Numbered from the stretch's first letter, positions 49,699-60,664 are shown. The stretch is DNA of 64,000 bases from Flavobacteriales bacterium (GCA_016702645.1 JADJDP010000003.1:62001-126000), one strand, 5' to 3'. Notes: generated by a model not told the origin, from the letters alone. A program made the numbers and translations.

Positions 49699-51000
49699 CT
49701 AGGCAGTGAACGTGAAGACGCTCCCTTTCCCGAATTCGCTTCTGCCGCCGTGCGCGCGGGCGATTTCCTGCACGTAGTGGAGGCCGAGGCCGAAGCCTTT
49801 CACGTTGTGCACGTTGCCGGTATGCACGCGGTAGAAGCGCTCGAAGATGTTTTTGAGGTCCTCCTTGCGGATGCCGATGCCCTGGTCCTTCACCGAGAGC
49901 AGGAACTCGTTCCCTTGGTCCCGGGTGCGCAGTTCGATGGTGGTGTCCTCGCGGCCGTATTTCACCGCATTGTCCAGCAGGTTGAAGACCGCATTGGTCA
50001 GGTGTACGCGATCGCCATGCACATTGCTATGCGCCGCTTCCAACATCAACTTCAGTTCCATGCGCCGCTCCTGTAGGGGCAGCTTGAACGAAGCGGCCAC
50101 ATCGCGCGCTACTTGGTGCAGGTCCACGGATTCACGCTTGAGCTGCATGGTGTCCTTGTCCAGTGTGGAGAGCTGCAGCACGCGTTCCACCTGCGTGCGC
50201 AGGCGTTCGTTCTCGCTGCGGATGATGCGCGCGTACTCGCGCAGACGGTCGGGTTCGTTCACGATGTCCGGATCGCTGAGCACTTCACTGCTCAGGGCGA
50301 TGGTGCTGATCGGTGTCTTCAGCTCGTGCGTCATGTTCCCGATGAAATCGTTCTTCATCGCGCTCAGCCGCTTCTGCCGCATGATCACCCACACGCTGTA
50401 AGCGAAGAAGCTGAAGACGATGAGCGTGACAATGGTGGGGAAGATCCAGGTCCAACCGCTGTCCGCTTCATCCTCCCAGAGCGTGCTCGCCCGGTTGGGG
50501 AAGTACACACCGAAGTAATGCCCGTCCTTGTCCAGCTTTTGGAGCTTGGTGTGCGTGACGGAATCCACCTTGTTGCTATCCAGCGCCACATAGTTGCCGT
50601 ACACGATGCTGTCCGTGAAGCAATCGTAGATGCCGTACTCGAAGTCCTCCTCGATGTGTCGACGGCTGAACTCCTTGCGCAACAATGCCTCCAGCAAATA
50701 CGGATGCAGCGTATCGTTGATGGTAACGGCGAAGTAGTTCGGACGTGCCTGCTTCACGGCGTCGTAGAGGTCTGAGGGATCCTTGTTGATGGAGAGGATC
50801 TGCTCCGTCACATCGGTGAGGGCGATCACCACGCGGTCGTTGAACTGCTTCTCCAAGTGCGCCGCCTGCTCCTTGTTCAGCGCGGCTTGCTGCTGCTTAT
50901 AGCGCGATGCCTGTTGCAGCCAGAGGAGCTAGATCACCACCACACCGATCACGCTCAGCGTGGCCAGCAGCATCAGTGTTCCTATCGCGCGACGGCCCAT
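49699..51000 (-). CDS. Sensor histidine kinase interrupted by an in-frame TAG
   Basis: The complete frame starts at ATG 51000 (MGRRAIGTLMLLATLSVIGVVVI), where codon 24 is TAG (minus-strand bases 50931-50929), then continues LLWLQQASRYKQQQAALNKEQ. The stop falls inside the first membrane helix; CAG at that site would fit (VVVIQLLWLQQ). The rest has a periplasmic sensor region, a second helix (IFPTIVTLIVFSFFAYSVWVIM), the H box GNMTHELKTPIST, an N box (NLLDNAVKYG) and a G2 box (GFGLGLHYVQEI). Its stop is at 49699, beside the poly-G block, so the last residues may be wrong. Partner of the OmpR-type regulator. Confidence 0.8.
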
Positions 51001-51063
51001 CCCCGCAATGTTACGGGCAGGGCTGCGGGATGGGTGGTGCCTTAACAACAGTTTTCATGAGCG

Positions 51064-51113
51064 GTCATGACCACATGGGCACATGTCCGCGTGGGCACAT
51101 GCCCCCGTGCTCT
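51064..51113. repeat. Short-period palindromic repeats before the GT39 gene
   Basis: GGTCATGACC is a perfect 10-bp palindrome; then GGGCACATG occurs twice, 16 nt apart. They lie in the intergenic space before the GT39-type gene and may be a local repeat or part of its control region. Confidence 0.35.
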
Positions 51114-51130
51114 TGCTTTCCTTTGCCGCC

Positions 51131-52719
51131 ATGTCCCCACGCGCCTTCGTCTTCGCCCTCCTGGGCCTGGTCGTGGTGGTGATAGCGGGCAGCGTGCTGG
51201 ATTTGATGGAAGTGGATGCCGCGCAGTACGCGTCCATGTCGCGAGATATGCTCACCAGCGACGACTGGTTGCAACTCCACCATCGCGGTAACGACTATCT
51301 GGACAAACCGCCCTTGCTGTTTTGGTTGTCGGAGCTCTCCTTCAAGATTTTTGGTGTACACAACTGGAGCTACAAGCTGCCGAGCATCCTCTTCGCCTTC
51401 CTCGGGCTTTATGGCACCTACCGTTTTGCAGCCTTGCACTACGCCAAGGAAGTGGCGCGCACTGCGACCGTGATGTTCGGAGCCAGCGCGGCATTCCTCG
51501 TCATGACGAACGACGTCCGCTGCGACACGATCCTCACCGGCTCGGTGATCACTGCGATCTGGCTCGGCTCGGCATGGATGGAACAACGACGTTGGTGGCA
51601 GTTGATCGGCTGTGCTGCGGCGATCGCTTGCGGCATGCTTGCCAAGGGTCCCATGGGTGCAATGGCTCCCTTGATCGCGCTAGGAGGTGAAGTGGTCTTC
51701 AAGAAGCGGTGGTCACTGTTGCGTGATCCAAGGCTCTATGTGCTGCCGGTGTTGGTCGGTGCCTTGCTCGTGCCCATGTGCATCGGTCTCTATGAGCAGC
51801 ATGGCATGCACGGACTTCGCTTCTACTTCTGGGAGCAGAGCTTCGGCCGCATCACGGGTGAGAACCGCTGGAAGGACGACTCGTCCTACTTGTTCTTCAC
51901 GCATGAGGTGCTGTGGCAGTTGTTGCCGTGGACGCTCTTCGTACTCATCGGTCTGTGGGGATCGGTGGTGGCGGTTGCGAAGCGGCAAGCGCTGAACGAG
52001 TACGCCTCCCTCACTGGCGCAGTGCTGGTCTTCGTTGCACTGTCACTTTCGCACTTCAAACTGCCGCATTACCTGTATGTCATCGTTCCCTTGTTCGCCG
52101 TGCAAGGTGCGCTTGGTTGGCAGGCCGTTGAACTCCGCTGGCTGCGGAACCTGCAATGGTCGATCGTGTTCTTGTTGGTTGCGCTGCTCTTCGTCCTCCT
52201 CGGCTATTGTTTTCCGGAAGGGGGCTTGGCCCTTCCTCATCGGTTCTTGCTCATGTCATCGTGATAGCGGTCTTGCGCACTCGGTCCATGCCTCCCGCGG
52301 AACGGCTGTTCACCGCGACCTGCTGGGGATGGATCGTGACGGCCTTGTCGGTGAATGGGCACCTCTATCCGGTGCTCCTCGGTTACCAAGCGAACGCGCA
52401 AGCGGGCAAATGGGCTCAGGAGCAAGGGCTTGATGCGGATCGGTTCTACGGGATGCAGGTCGCTGGCACCGCACTCGACTTCTACAAGGGACACCCCGTT
52501 CGTTGGCTGAGCAATGCGGGTGAGGCACGACCTGTTATTGCCCCCGGCGTGGTGATCTACACGGACCATTTGCGCTTCCAGGAATTACTTGAAGCAGGTC
52601 TCGCTCCAAGTTCGGTGATCACCTTACCGAACTACGAAGTGCAATTGCTGGGTCTGGACTTCATCTTGCCCCAGACGCGGGACGCGGCATTGAACGCGCG
52701 TTACCTGCTGAAATACTGA
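51131..52719 (+). CDS. GT39-type (ArnT/PMT-like) glycosyltransferase, frameshifted in a G run
   Basis: A polytopic membrane glycosyltransferase using polyprenyl-phosphate sugars. The first luminal loop has MEVDAAQYASMSRDM (the D/E pair of the family), followed by NDYLDKPPLLFWLSELSF. The frame ends at 52264 after PEGGLAL, but the adjacent frame continues GPSSSVLAHVIVIAVLRTRS...YLLKY to 52719. One missing G in the GGGGG at 52212-52216 explains this. I give the joined span (about 529 residues). The MSPRAFVFALLGLV start (51131) is the first helix; the earlier frame overlaps repeat sequence. Confidence 0.8.
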
Positions 52720-52739
52720 GCGTTAGGATTTTTCACCGT

Positions 52740-52760
52740 CGTGGCGAACAGATCGCCACG
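52740..52760 (+). terminator. Hairpin after the GT39 gene
   Basis: CGTGGCG-N7-CGCCACG, a perfect 7-bp stem 20 nt after the stop at 52719, followed by CGGCTCTGTTT. Likely a transcription terminator between this gene and the giant repeat protein gene. Confidence 0.5.
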
Positions 52761-52824
52761 CGGCTCTGTTTAATGTTCGCCCTTCAAAACTTAAACAGAA
52801 TTACTTGCCCTAACACACTTGATC

Positions 52825-55800
52825 ATGCAAACGACAACTTACACACCAATACCGCCGCGTGGTTGGTTGCGGAGTACCGTAGTTGCGCTAATGTTCGCCG
52901 CTGCTGGTGGGGTCAATGCCCAATCCTTCTGTCCTTCGGACGGAGGTTCCGGGAACACGTTCAACATTGCGCGATTCCAGTTCAATGGCATCGACAACGT
53001 TAGCGGAGACAACAATGGCTATGGCGATTTCACCGCATTGGTCGCGGGTGTCGACCCTGGAGCTTCCTACGGTATCACCGTTGATCCCAACGGCCCGTTC
53101 TTTCTAAGGTATCGCTGGCGTGCTTGGGTGGATTGGAACAACGATGGCACCTTTAGTGGGGCTGAACTCGTGTTCCAGTCCAACGGCTTTGGCCAGGAGA
53201 ACGGCACGGTGAACGTTCCGGCCGGTGCTTCTCCGGGTGCAAAGCGCTTGCGCGTGAACATGAGCGCATTCACCTACCAGGGAGCTTGTGCGGATTACAG
53301 CCTGGGTGAGGTGGAGGACTATTCGGTCTTGGTGAGCGCTCCCGTGCAATGCAACCGCAGGTTCGCTCGAGATAGACAAACCGCTGATCTGTTATGAAGG
53401 TGGTCCGGCTACTGTGACAGCTCAGGTGGACGTGGCCCCAACTGTGCCCGCCGGATATCAAGTACTCTATGTCTTGACCCAGGGACCCGGGCTCGTCATC
53501 ATCGATGTCTCGCCGACCCCAAGCTTCTCGCTTCCTGCAGTGGGTAGTTACACGATCCATACGCTGGTGTACGACCCTGCCACACTGGACCTCGGTATCG
53601 TTCAGTTGGGTGTAACGACCGGCTTCCAAGTGAATTCGCTCTTGGTTCAGGGCGGTGGTAGCATCTGTGCTGCGCTCGATGTAGCTGGTGCGCAAGCCAA
53701 TGTGGTCGATCCGCAGGCGGGCACGTTGTCCGGCGGTGGAAGTGTTTGTGGCCCGCTGCCTTCAACGCTCACCGCAACTCCCAACGGTGATTCGAACGTC
53801 CCTGCTGGTTACCAAACGTTGTACGTGCTTACACAGGGCGCGGGCTTGGTCATTCAGAACGTGAGCGCCACGCCCAGCTTCGAGGTGAACCAAGGAGGTC
53901 TCTACACGATCCACTCCTTGGTGTATGATCCATCCACCCTTGACCTTTCCGGTGTTGTTCTGGGAACGACCACCGGATTCGAAGTCAACAGCTTCTTGAT
54001 CCAAGGCGGTGGTTCCATCTGCGCGAGCCTTGATGTGGCCGGTGCAGCCTTCAACGTTGCTGACCCGAACGCTGGCACCCTGAGCGGTGGTGGTGGTGAC
54101 GTTTGCTTGAGCGGCGATGCAGCGATCCGGACGGCTACGCCGAACGGCGACAGCAACACGCCCGCTGGCTACAGCCTGGCATACGTGCTCACGAGCGGCG
54201 CGGAACTCACCATCCAGCAGTTGGGTGGAACACCGGAGTTCACCGTCACGAGCGGTGGCTTGTACGATCACACCTTCGTGTCCCAGCTCGCCGAGCGTGG
54301 GGTGCCCGGCACGACCACCGGGGCTGGCGCTGCTCGCAGCGAACAACATCTGCGCGAGCCTTGATGTGGCGGGTGCAGCCTTCAACGTTGCTGACCCGAA
54401 CGCTGGCACCCTGAGCGGTGGTGGTGATGTATGCCTGAGCGGCGATGCAGCGATCCTGACGGCTACGCCGAACGGCGACAGCAACACGCCCGCTGGCTAC
54501 AGCCTGGCGTACGTGCTCACGAGCGGCGCGGAACTCACCATCCAGCAGTTGGGTGAACACCGGAGTTCACCGTCACGAGCGGTGGCTTGTACACGATCCA
54601 CACCTTCGTGTTCCCCAGCGACCTGGACCTGAGCGTGGTGGTGCCCGGCACGACCACCGGTGGTGATGTACTTGCGCTGCTCGCAGCGAACAACATCTGC
54701 GCATCTCTGGATGTGGCTGGTGCAGCCTTCAACGTTGCTGACCCGAACGCTGGCACCTTGAGCGGTGGTGGTGATGTATGCCTGAGCGGCGATGCAGCGA
54801 TCCTGACGGCTACGCCGAACGGCGACAGCAACACGCCTGCTGGCTACAGCCTGGCGTACGTGCTCACGAGCGGCGCGGAACTCACCATCCAGCAGTTGGG
54901 TGCAGCACCGGAGTTCACCGTCACGAGCGGTGGCCTGTACACGATCCACACCTTCGTGTTCCCCAGCGATCTGGACCTGAGCGTGGTGGTGCCCGGCACG
55001 ACCACCGGTGGTGATGTGCTTGCGCTGCTGGCAGCGAACAACATCTGCGCATCTCTGGATGTGGCTGGTGCAGCCTTCAACGTTGCTGACCCGAACGCTG
55101 GCACCTTGAGCGGTGGTGGTGATACCAGGGGAGGCGAACGGCGACACAACAGCTCGTGCTCACAGGGCCCCAGGCAGAGTTGTGACATGGCGGCGGGGTG
55201 AGTCGAACACGGTGGCTGGGCTTGGGGCGGAGCGGCACCACAGGTTGGAGTTCACCGTCACGAGGGTGGCTTGTACACCTTCGTGTTCCCCAGCGTGACT
55301 GAGGTGGTGGTGCCGGGACCACGGTGGTGATGTACGCGTTGCTGCGCGAACAACATCTGCGCGAGCCTTGATGTGGCCGGTGCAGCCTTCAACGTTGCTG
55401 ACCCGAACGCGGGCACCTTGAGCGGTGGTGGTGATGTATGCCTGAGCGGTGATGCAGCGATCCTGACGGCTACGCCGAACGGCGACAGCAACACGCCCGC
55501 TGGCTACAGCCTGGCGTACGTGCTCACGAGCGGCGCGGAACTCACCATCCAGCAGTTGGGTGGAACACCGGAGTTCACCGTCACGAGCGGTGGCTTGTAC
55601 ACGATCCACACCTTCGTGTTCCCCAGCGATCTGGACCTGAGCGTGGTGGTGCCCGGCACGACCACCGGTGGTGATGTACTGGCGCTGCTCGCAGCGAACA
55701 ACATCTGCGCGAGCCTTGATGTGGCGGGTGCAGCCTTCAACGTTGCTGACCCGAACGCTGGCACCTTGAGCGGTGGTGGTGATGTATGCCTGAGCGGCGA

Positions 55801-57992
55801 TGCAGCGATCCTGACGGCTACGCCGAACGGCGACAGCAACACGCCTGCTGGCTACAGCCTGGCATACGTGCTCACGAGCGGAGCGGAACTCACCATCCAG
55901 CAGTTAGGTGCAGCCCGAGTTCACGTCACGGTGGCCTGTACACATCCACACCTTCGTGTTCCCCAGGCCGGACCTGAGCGTGGTGGTGCCCGGCACGACA
56001 CCGGTGGGATGTACGGCGTGCTGAGCGACACATCTGCGATCCTATGTGGCCGGTGCAGCCTTCAACGTTGCGACCCAACGCTGGCACCTTGAGCGGTGGT
56101 GGGAGTGTGCTGAGCGGGATGCAGCCGACGCCGCCAACGGCGACAGCAACACCCGCTGGCTACAGCCTGGCGTACGTGCTCACGAGCGGCGCGGAACTCA
56201 CCATCCAGCAGTTGGGTGGAACACCGGAGTTCACCGTCACGAGCGGTGGCCTGTACACGATCCACACCTTCGTGTTCCCCAGCGACCTGGACCTGAGCGT
56301 GGTGGTGCCCGGCACGACCACCGGTGGTGATGTGCTTGCGCTGCTCGCAGCGAACAACATCTGCGCGAGCCTCGATGTGGCTGGTGCAGCCTTCAACGTT
56401 GCTGACCCGAACGCTGGCACCTTGAGCGGTGGTGGTGATGTATGCCTGAGCGGTGATGCAGCGATCCTGACGGCCACCCCGAACGGCGACAGCAACACGC
56501 CCGCTGGCTACAGCCTGGCGTACGTGCTCACGAGCGGCGCGGAACTCACCATCCAGCAGTTGGGTGCAGCACCGGAGTTCACCGTGACGAGCGGTGGCTT
56601 GTACACGATCCACACCTTCGTGTTCCCCAGCGACCTGGACCTGAGCGTGGTGGTGCCCGGCACGACCACCGGTGGTGATGTGCTTGCGCTGCTGGCAGCG
56701 AACAACATCTGCGCATCTCTTGATGTGGCGGGTGCAGCCTTCAACGTTGCTGACCCGAACGCTGGCACCTTGAGCGGTGGTGGTGATGTATGCCTGAGCG
56801 GCGATGCAGTGACCCTGACGGCTACGCCGAACGGCGACAGCAACACGCCCGCTGGCTACAGCCTGGCGTACGTGCTCACGAGCGGAGCGGAACTCACCAT
56901 CCAGCAGTTGGGTGCAGCACCGGAGTTCACGGTGACATCTGGTGGCCTGTACACGATCCACACCTTCGTGTTCCCCAGCGACCTGGACCTGAGCGTGGTG
57001 GTGCCCGGCACGACCACCGGTGGTGATGTGCTGGCGCTGCTCGCAGCGAACAACACTGGCCTAGGCGGGTGCAGCCTTCAACGTGACCACGGCACCTTGA
57101 GCGGTGGTGGGATGGCCGAGGGGTGGTGGTGCCCGGCACGACCACCGGTGGTGATGTGCTGGCGCTGCTCGCAGCGAACAACATCTGCGCAAGCCTCGAT
57201 GTGGCTGGTGCAGCCTTCAACGTAACGGAGTGTCCCGAAGAGTGCATTGCCTTCGCAGGTAGCATCGCTTCTGAAGACTTCCTGGAGTGCCGGATCGGTG
57301 GTAGCGCCACGCTAGTGGGCATACCCGACGGCGATGCGATCGTGCCTGCCGGATACCAGACCCTCTACGTGCTCACCCGCGGTCAGGGTTTGGTGATCCA
57401 GCAAGTGAACACCCAACCTGTGTTCACGGTAACCCAGCTCGGATTGTACCGCATCCACACCCTCGTGTACGACCCCGCCACCTTGGACCTCTCCATCGTG
57501 CAGTTCGGTACGACCACGGGCTTCGATGTGAATGGCTTGCTCATACAAGGTGGTGGTAGCATCTGTGCGAGCCTGGATGTCACCGGTGCACCGCACTTGG
57601 TGGTTGGTCCGCTGTTGTGCTTCCTGTTGGATCCGATCTTCGGTGTAACGCCGGTCGATCCGCAGACCTTGACAGCCAGCAATGGCACCCGAGTGGATGA
57701 CAAGATGCTGCGCGCAGTTGAACAGGACCTCCCGATGGCCATCACATCCATCTATCCGAACCCTGCTGTCGATCAACTCAACATCGAAGTATCGCTCGAT
57801 CTCGATGTGCAAGTGGAGATCTCGATCTTGAACGCAGTGGGACAGGAGGTGCTGGTGCCCGGAACAATGCAGCCTGGTGTTGGCAATAGCCGGATGACGA
57901 TCGATGTTGCCGGTCTGCCAGCGGGCAGCTACATGGTGCGCATGACCTTGGGTGAGGGCGTCATTACAGAGCGCTTCACCAAGTTGAACTAG
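52825..57992 (+). CDS. Giant T9SS surface protein with GEVED domain and 116-residue tandem repeats, multiply frameshifted
   Basis: The N-terminus is a signal peptide (STVVALMFAAAGGVNAQ), then a GEVED domain (FLRYRWRAWVDWNNDGTFSGAELVF...YSLGEVEDYSVLV). From about 53360 a series of about 116-residue repeats follows: first three diverged units, then near-identical units with core PNGDSNTPAGYSLAYVL, SGGLYTIHTFVFPSDLDLSV and NNICASLDVAGAAFNVADPNAGTLSG. The C-terminus (57720-57992) is a T9SS type A sorting domain (SIYPNPAVDQLNIEV...GSYMVRMTLGEGVITERFTKLN). Frameshifts occur near 53350, 54265-54345, 54554, 55126-55350, 55907-56160 and 57055-57130; several map to the same repeat-phase, so they are probably consensus errors. 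Likely a secreted adhesin-like fibre. Total size if intact is well above 1700 residues. Confidence 0.8.
54098..57225 (+). repeat. 348-bp tandem repeat array
   Basis: Anchored on the GDVCLSGDA motif, copies begin near 54098, 54426, 54773, 55121, 55433, 55781, 56102, 56437, 56785 and 57111. Between clean copies the spacing is exactly 348 nt (54773-55121, 55433-55781, 56437-56785), and damaged intervals are shorter (312-335), from missing bases. Clean copies are nearly identical, which favours gene conversion or recent expansion and makes assembly difficult. Confidence 0.85.
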
Positions 57993-58014
57993 CGCGCAAT
58001 AGAACCGAGGGCCG

Positions 58015-58053
58015 GGGCCCGGAGAGCAAGTGATCAACTTGCGATCCGGGCCC
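58015..58053 (+). terminator. Nested hairpin after the giant protein gene
   Basis: GGGCCCGGA (58015-58023) pairs with TCCGGGCCC (58045-58053), and inside it GCAAGT (58026-58031) pairs with ACTTGC (58037-58042), with GA on both sides of the bulge. It begins 22 nt after the stop. No T tract follows, so intrinsic termination is likely but not proven. Confidence 0.55.
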
Positions 58054-58080
58054 TGTGCCGTCGTATCAAGACGTGTTGCA

Positions 58081-58122
58081 GTTCCGTGACGGAACAGCAT
58101 CGAATACCATGATCACGGTATT
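58081..58122 (+). promoter_or_regulatory. Two-dyad operator before the HmuY-like gene
   Basis: GTTCCGTGACGGAAC (58081-58095) is a perfect 7-bp dyad. AATACC-N8-GGTATT (58103-58122) is a second one, centred 24.5 nt downstream. The same pair, with GTTC 21 nt before GAATACC in both cases, is present before hemS (59466-59508). It lies 54 nt before the ATG. Presumably a binding site for a heme- or iron-responsive regulator plus its promoter. Confidence 0.6.
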
Positions 58123-58176
58123 GGAGCGCACGCTGTTCGCGGCGTTGCTTTGCACTCCGTTAAAACGAAGGACCGC

Positions 58177-59418
58177 ATGAAGCTCTTGACACTCCTCGCC
58201 GCAGCCACCTGCTCCACGGCGATCATCGCACAGACCACCGTTACGACAGCGCCCGGTAACGCACAACAGACCTTCTACAGCCTGGAGAACGGCGTTGTGG
58301 GCAGCGTGGCCCTCGCCGATTGGGACCTCGCCTTCGAGATCACCGGCTTCACGGCAAGTGTCCTCGCGAACACCGCGAAAGGAATGCAGGTGTACAAAGC
58401 ACCCTATTCCGTTGCACAGTGGGGCTCCTTGGACACCAACGGTATGAGCACTGGTTGGACCAAAGCCTTCAATAGCGAGACGGATTGGAGCGCTGGCGCG
58501 TTCAACAATGGCCTCACCGAGAACGAGTTCGATCTGGGTTGGGGCGTTTACAATTTCGTAACGCACACGGTGGTGGGCGATAGCCTCTTCGTGATCAAGC
58601 TCGCTGATGGCAGTTGGAAGAAGTTCCGCATCGACGGCCTTGCCACCAGCACATACGGTTTCACGTGGGCCGATGTGAACGGTGCCAACGAAGGTTCTGC
58701 CTCCCTGAACAAAGGCAGCTACATGGGCAAGAACTTCGGTTACTTCTCCTTCGCTACCGGCAACACGCTCGATCCCGAGCCGCCGTCCGCTGATTGGGAC
58801 CTGCTCTTCACGAAGTACACGTCCGTCATTCCCTCACCAGCACCAACACCGTACTCGGTTGCCGGTGTTCTGCAGAACAAGAACATCGATGCGCTCCAGA
58901 TCGACGGTGTGGACCCAGCGCTTGCGGACTGGACCAGTGCGCCCTTCGATACCACCATCAACATCATCGGGTACGACTGGAAGACCTTCAACATGACCAC
59001 CTTCCAGTACGAGTATGCGCAGGACCGCACCTACTTCGTTAAAGACCAAGCTGGCAATGTCTGGAAGCTCGTCTTCACCGGATACGGTGGAGCTGCTACA
59101 GGTGATATGACCTTCACCCAGGAACTGGTGAGCGCGACATCAGTGAACGACCATTCGGCAAGCTCAGGGAGACGGATCGTGGTGTATCCCAACCCGGTGA
59201 CCAGCGGTACCGCAACGCTCGTGATCGATGCAACGGTGAGCGTGGCGACCATGAGCATCCACGACCTGAGCGGCAAGCTCGTGGTCCAGGAACGGCTCAC
59301 CGGCTTGAACGGCCTGGTGCAACGCAACGTGGACGTGAGCGCCCTGCCCGCAGGACTGTACATGCTGCGTCTGCAGGGTGATGGTGTGAACAGCACCTCG
59401 CGCCTCGTGATCGAATAG
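58177..59418 (+). CDS. HmuY-like heme-binding protein with T9SS sorting domain
   Basis: This 413-residue secreted protein has a signal peptide (LLTLLAAATCSTAIIAQ), then HmuY-family blocks: ADWDLAFEI, WDLLFTKYTS, NIIGYDWKTFNMTTFQYEYAQDRTYFVKDQAGNVWKLVFTGYGG. It ends in a T9SS type A domain (IVVYPNPVTSGTATLVI...GLYMLRLQGDGVNSTSRLVIE). HmuY proteins capture heme at the cell surface and pass it to a TonB receptor. Its paralogue at 62970 shares the second half, without a sorting domain but with a lipobox, so the two forms have different anchoring. Start ATG 58177. Confidence 0.8.
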   Translation: MKLLTLLAAATCSTAIIAQTTVTTAPGNAQQTFYSLENGVVGSVALADWDLAFEITGFTASVLANTAKGMQVYKAPYSVAQWGSLDTNGMSTGWTKAFNSETDWSAGAFNNGLTENEFDLGWGVYNFVTHTVVGDSLFVIKLADGSWKKFRIDGLATSTYGFTWADVNGANEGSASLNKGSYMGKNFGYFSFATGNTLDPEPPSADWDLLFTKYTSVIPSPAPTPYSVAGVLQNKNIDALQIDGVDPALADWTSAPFDTTINIIGYDWKTFNMTTFQYEYAQDRTYFVKDQAGNVWKLVFTGYGGAATGDMTFTQELVSATSVNDHSASSGRRIVVYPNPVTSGTATLVIDATVSVATMSIHDLSGKLVVQERLTGLNGLVQRNVDVSALPAGLYMLRLQGDGVNSTSRLVIE

Positions 59419-59465
59419 AGGAGCTGGTAGTAACGGCGGCCCTTGTGTTCTTTGAACGCAGGGGC

Positions 59466-59508
59466 TGTTCGTTTTGAACAATTGGCCGAATACCCTGATC
59501 GTGGTATT
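59466..59508 (+). promoter_or_regulatory. Two-dyad operator before hemS
   Basis: TGTTC-N5-GAACA (59466-59480) and AATACC-N8-GGTATT (59489-59508), in the same order and spacing as before the first HmuY-like gene. It ends 37 nt before the hemS ATG. Confidence 0.6.
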
Positions 59509-59545
59509 GTGGGCACGATGACGATGACCCTGCTTCGCGACCGAA

Positions 59546-60626
59546 ATGAACACCACTGCCACACCCGCGACCGCCACGCTCAAGGAGCGCTGGGACAACC
59601 TGTTATCCACCAACCCTGCATTGCGCATCCGCAACGCTGCCGCCGAATTGGGTGTGAGCGAATTAGAACTGCTCGCAACACGTGTCGGGGACGGTGTCAC
59701 CCGCCTACTGCCGGATTTCCGGGGCATCCTCGGTGAAGTGGGCAAACTCGGTCGCGTGATGGCGCTCACCCGCAACAACGATGTGGTGCACGAGCGCAAG
59801 GGTACCTATCTCAACCCGCAACTCGGCGAAGGCCACGTGGGACTTTTCGTTGGCGCTGAGATCGACCTGCGGATCTTCTGGCACGCCTGGGCACATGCCT
59901 TCGCGGTGTTGGAGCCGGGCAAGGACGGCGTACGCTACAGCTTGCAGTTCTTCGCACCGAACGGCGAGGCGATCCACAAGATCTACCTGATCGCCGAGAG
60001 CGATGCTGGAGCCTACCACGATCTCGTGGAGCGCTTCCGCTCGGAGGACCAGACGCCGGCCATCCAAGTGGCTCCCATGCGGGGGGAACACCCTGAGCAC
60101 CCCGATGCCCAAGTGGACGTTGCTGGGCTTCAACAGGAGTGGCTTGCGCTGAAGGACACGCACGACTTCCACATGCTCCTGCGGAAGTACATGGTGTCGC
60201 GTACCCAGGCGTTGCGACTGGCTCCCGCCGGGGACTACGCCGTGCCGGTGAACAACCTGGCGCTGCGCACGATCATCACCAAGGCCGCAGCGGAGCAATG
60301 CCCCATCATGGTCTTCGTGGGCAATCCCGGTATGCTGCAGATCCACACCGGTGAAGTCACCAAGGTGATGGACGTCCCCGAATGGTTCAATGTGATCGAT
60401 CCGGACTTCAACCTGCACGCGCGCGAAGGTGCCATCGCGAGCAGCTGGATCGTGCGCAAACCGAGCGTCGATGGCATGATCACCGCGCTGGAGTGCTACG
60501 ACTCCAAAGGCAGCCAGCTCATCCAGTTGTTCGGCAAGCGCAAACCCGGCATTCCGGAACTGGAACAATGGCGTGCGCTCGTTGCTGCCGTGGAGGGGAA
60601 CAGCGCCTCGCTTGACGCTGGTGTGA
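59546..60626 (+). CDS. hemS: HemS/ChuS-family heme-handling protein
   Basis: A reconstructed protein of about 360 residues with two related halves typical of HemS/ChuS. The first half: RIRNAAAELGVSELELLATRVGDGVTRLLPDFRGILGEVGKLGRVMALTRNNDVVHERKGTYL; the second: DFHMLLRKYMVSRTQALRLAPAGDYAVPVNNLALRTIITKAAAEQCPIMVFVGNPGMLQIHTGEV. The open frame runs on to 60787 into sequence that looks like the next gene's signal peptide. Removing one G from GGAGGGGAAC (near 60595) gives ...VEGTAPRLTLV and a TGA at 60624-60626, a natural end. The protein binds or degrades imported heme in the cytoplasm. Confidence 0.82.
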
Positions 60627-60664
60627 CAGAGGGCTTGAAGGTGCCTGCGACCTTCGCCGTGCGT

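Noticed and set aside
50929..50931. Readthrough or recoding of TAG
   Set aside because: TAA, TAG and TGA all end ordinary genes here, and no recoding signal is seen.
54098..57225. CRISPR-like array
   Set aside because: Repeat unit is 348 bp, coding and in frame, without spacers.
53762..57322. Long open frames on the minus strand in the repeat region
   Set aside because: Shadows of the repeat coding frame, repeating with the same period; no domains.
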